Shown: positions 63,271-64,000 of the stretch, in pieces
Position numbering within the stretch: the stretch's first letter is position 1
Layout of the letters: each line of letters begins with the position of its first letter
DNA from: an uncultured Cellulosilyticum sp.
GTDB lineage: Bacteria > Bacillota > Clostridia > Lachnospirales > Cellulosilyticaceae
Length of the DNA stretch: 64,000 nt
Direction of reading: 5' to 3'
Assembly: GCA_934725855.1 (NCBI GenBank)
Contig: CAKVCL010000015.1
Location: 19,505-83,504, forward strand
The notes under the pieces: model-generated
Databases searched by the model: none
Told to the model about the DNA's origin: nothing
Seen by the model: only the letters and a program-made list of their open reading frames with translations
Program-made: the position numbers and the translations under genes

Positions 63271-63918
63271 TTATATTTCTAATCGATAACCCACTTTATA
63301 GACAGTTTTGATATAGTCTTCTAATCCTAGTTTTTTTCTAATTTGTTGTATATGTACATCTACTGTTCTTGTATCCCCTTCATATTCATACCCCCAAGCT
63401 AAATTAAGTAACTTCTCCCTACTTAATGCTAGATTCCTATTATATACAAGTACCTCTAAAAGAGTATATTCTTGTGGTTTTAAGTCTACTATTTCACCTT
63501 TATATTTAACGATTTGGCTATCTAACTCTATGGTTGTGTCTCCTATTATTACCTCACTTGCTTGTTTTGTATTTCTTCTTAATACAATATTCACCCTTGC
63601 AATCAATTCAAGAATTTCAAAAGGTTTAACGATATAATCCTCTGCTCCAGAGGTAAGTCCTTCTATCTTGTCTTCAAGCTTATCCTTTGCCGTAAGAAAT
63701 ATAACAGGTATTCCCTTAATTTCTTTAATGAGCTCAAAACCTGATTTATATGGTAGCATCACATCTAAAATAATTAAGTCATAGTTTCCTTTTTGTATCT
63801 TTTCTAATGCTTCTTTTCCATCAAATGCCTGATCACACTGATGTCCCACTAAACATAAGTTTGCTTTTATAAGCTTGTTAATTGGCTCTTCATCATCAAC
63901 AACTAATATATGCGCCAT
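63271..63918 (-). CDS. OmpR-family response regulator
   Basis: 215 residues from ATG 63918 (HILVVDDE start); a GTG start at 63945 would add 9 residues, and neither has a strong ribosome site. The receiver has DDEE, the phospho-acceptor D52 in LIILDVMLP, TAKD and VKPF. The C-terminal winged helix has the EYTLLEVL and GDTRTVDVHIQQIRKKL landmarks. It activates or represses target genes, likely the adjacent membrane protein. The promoter is not clear. Confidence 0.93.
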   Translation of the reverse strand: MAHILVVDDEEPINKLIKANLCLVGHQCDQAFDGKEALEKIQKGNYDLIILDVMLPYKSGFELIKEIKGIPVIFLTAKDKLEDKIEGLTSGAEDYIVKPFEILELIARVNIVLRRNTKQASEVIIGDTTIELDSQIVKYKGEIVDLKPQEYTLLEVLVYNRNLALSREKLLNLAWGYEYEGDTRTVDVHIQQIRKKLGLEDYIKTVYKVGYRLEI

Positions 63919-63956
63919 ATTATCCGTAAGCGTCAATTCAAGCACACCTATAAAAA

Positions 63957-63998
63957 ATACGCCACCGCTAGTATACTATTACTAGTCTTGTGGCGTAT
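63957..63998 (-). terminator. Terminator of a gene beyond the window
   Basis: ATACGCCAC (63957-63965) pairs with GTGGCGTAT (63990-63998) with an inner CTAGTA/TACTAG pairing, then TTTTTT on the minus strand. It would end a minus-strand gene located past base 64000. It sits 12 bases before the alternative start of the response regulator. Confidence 0.75.
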
Positions 63999-64000
63999 TA

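Overview
The window is low-GC, mostly single-copy chromosomal DNA from an anaerobic, endospore-forming, motile member of the Clostridia. Evidence for this is sporulation sigma factor SigH, Cys-rich coat-like proteins with sigma-K-like promoters, CheX and a methyl-accepting chemotaxis protein, two T-box leaders, a Re-citrate-synthase-type DRE-TIM enzyme and strong AGGAGG ribosome binding sites. A Lachnospirales/Cellulosilyticum-like genome would fit, but this is an impression from gene content, not a database match. No rRNA, tRNA, CRISPR array, insertion sequence or phage gene was seen.

Layout. 1-8 kb: 3' part of thrC, two small Cys-rich genes, sigH, cheX and a cysteine T-box operon (cysE-cysS-mrnC-rlmB). 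8-20.6 kb: a RecJ-like nuclease, an HD-GYP protein, a Re-citrate synthase candidate, several unknown small genes, a 1-Cys peroxiredoxin, an IolB-like cupin without its usual ligands, a short-chain dehydrogenase and an EF-G paralogue. 20.7-28.8 kb: a probable metal/siderophore uptake locus with a DtxR/MntR-type repressor, two exporter-fold (IrtAB/YbtPQ-like) ABC half-transporters, an ECF module (S, T and fused A) and an AraC regulator over a 21-bp direct repeat. 28.8-32.3 kb: glyA between decayed genes (an ABC exporter operon and an oxidoreductase gamma subunit). 32.4-45.4 kb: ThrE exporter halves, DegV, a large Cys-rich coat-like protein, an Asp-box protein, trkA-trkH, RseC-like, a DUF4097 repeat protein, a chemoreceptor and ilvA. 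45.4-50.8 kb: xthA, a SAP-domain protein and a Fec/Fep-type ferric-siderophore importer with a Fur-like box inside its promoter. 51-60 kb: a Ter/Tel stress module (yceG, telA, three terD copies) around a methionine T-box with a divergent MetRS and a uracil permease. 60.3-64 kb: a two-component system followed by a PepSY/DUF4097 membrane protein.

Themes. Iron or metal handling occurs twice with different architectures, and the two loci may be complementary siderophore routes. Amino-acid metabolism and tRNA charging are under T-box control (Cys and Met). The window holds at least six gene remnants (epimerase start, ABC ATPase tail, frameshifted FtsX, truncated adaptor, IorB tail, LivF tail), so the genome is losing genes by small deletions with no mobile element visible. 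The most unusual intact items are YceG, which is full length only if translation starts at ATT; a MetRS without a recognisable KMSKS motif whose Shine-Dalgarno lies in the T-box terminator; an EF-G paralogue whose G4 motif NKxD is TEMD; and the ECF plus exporter-fold import module.
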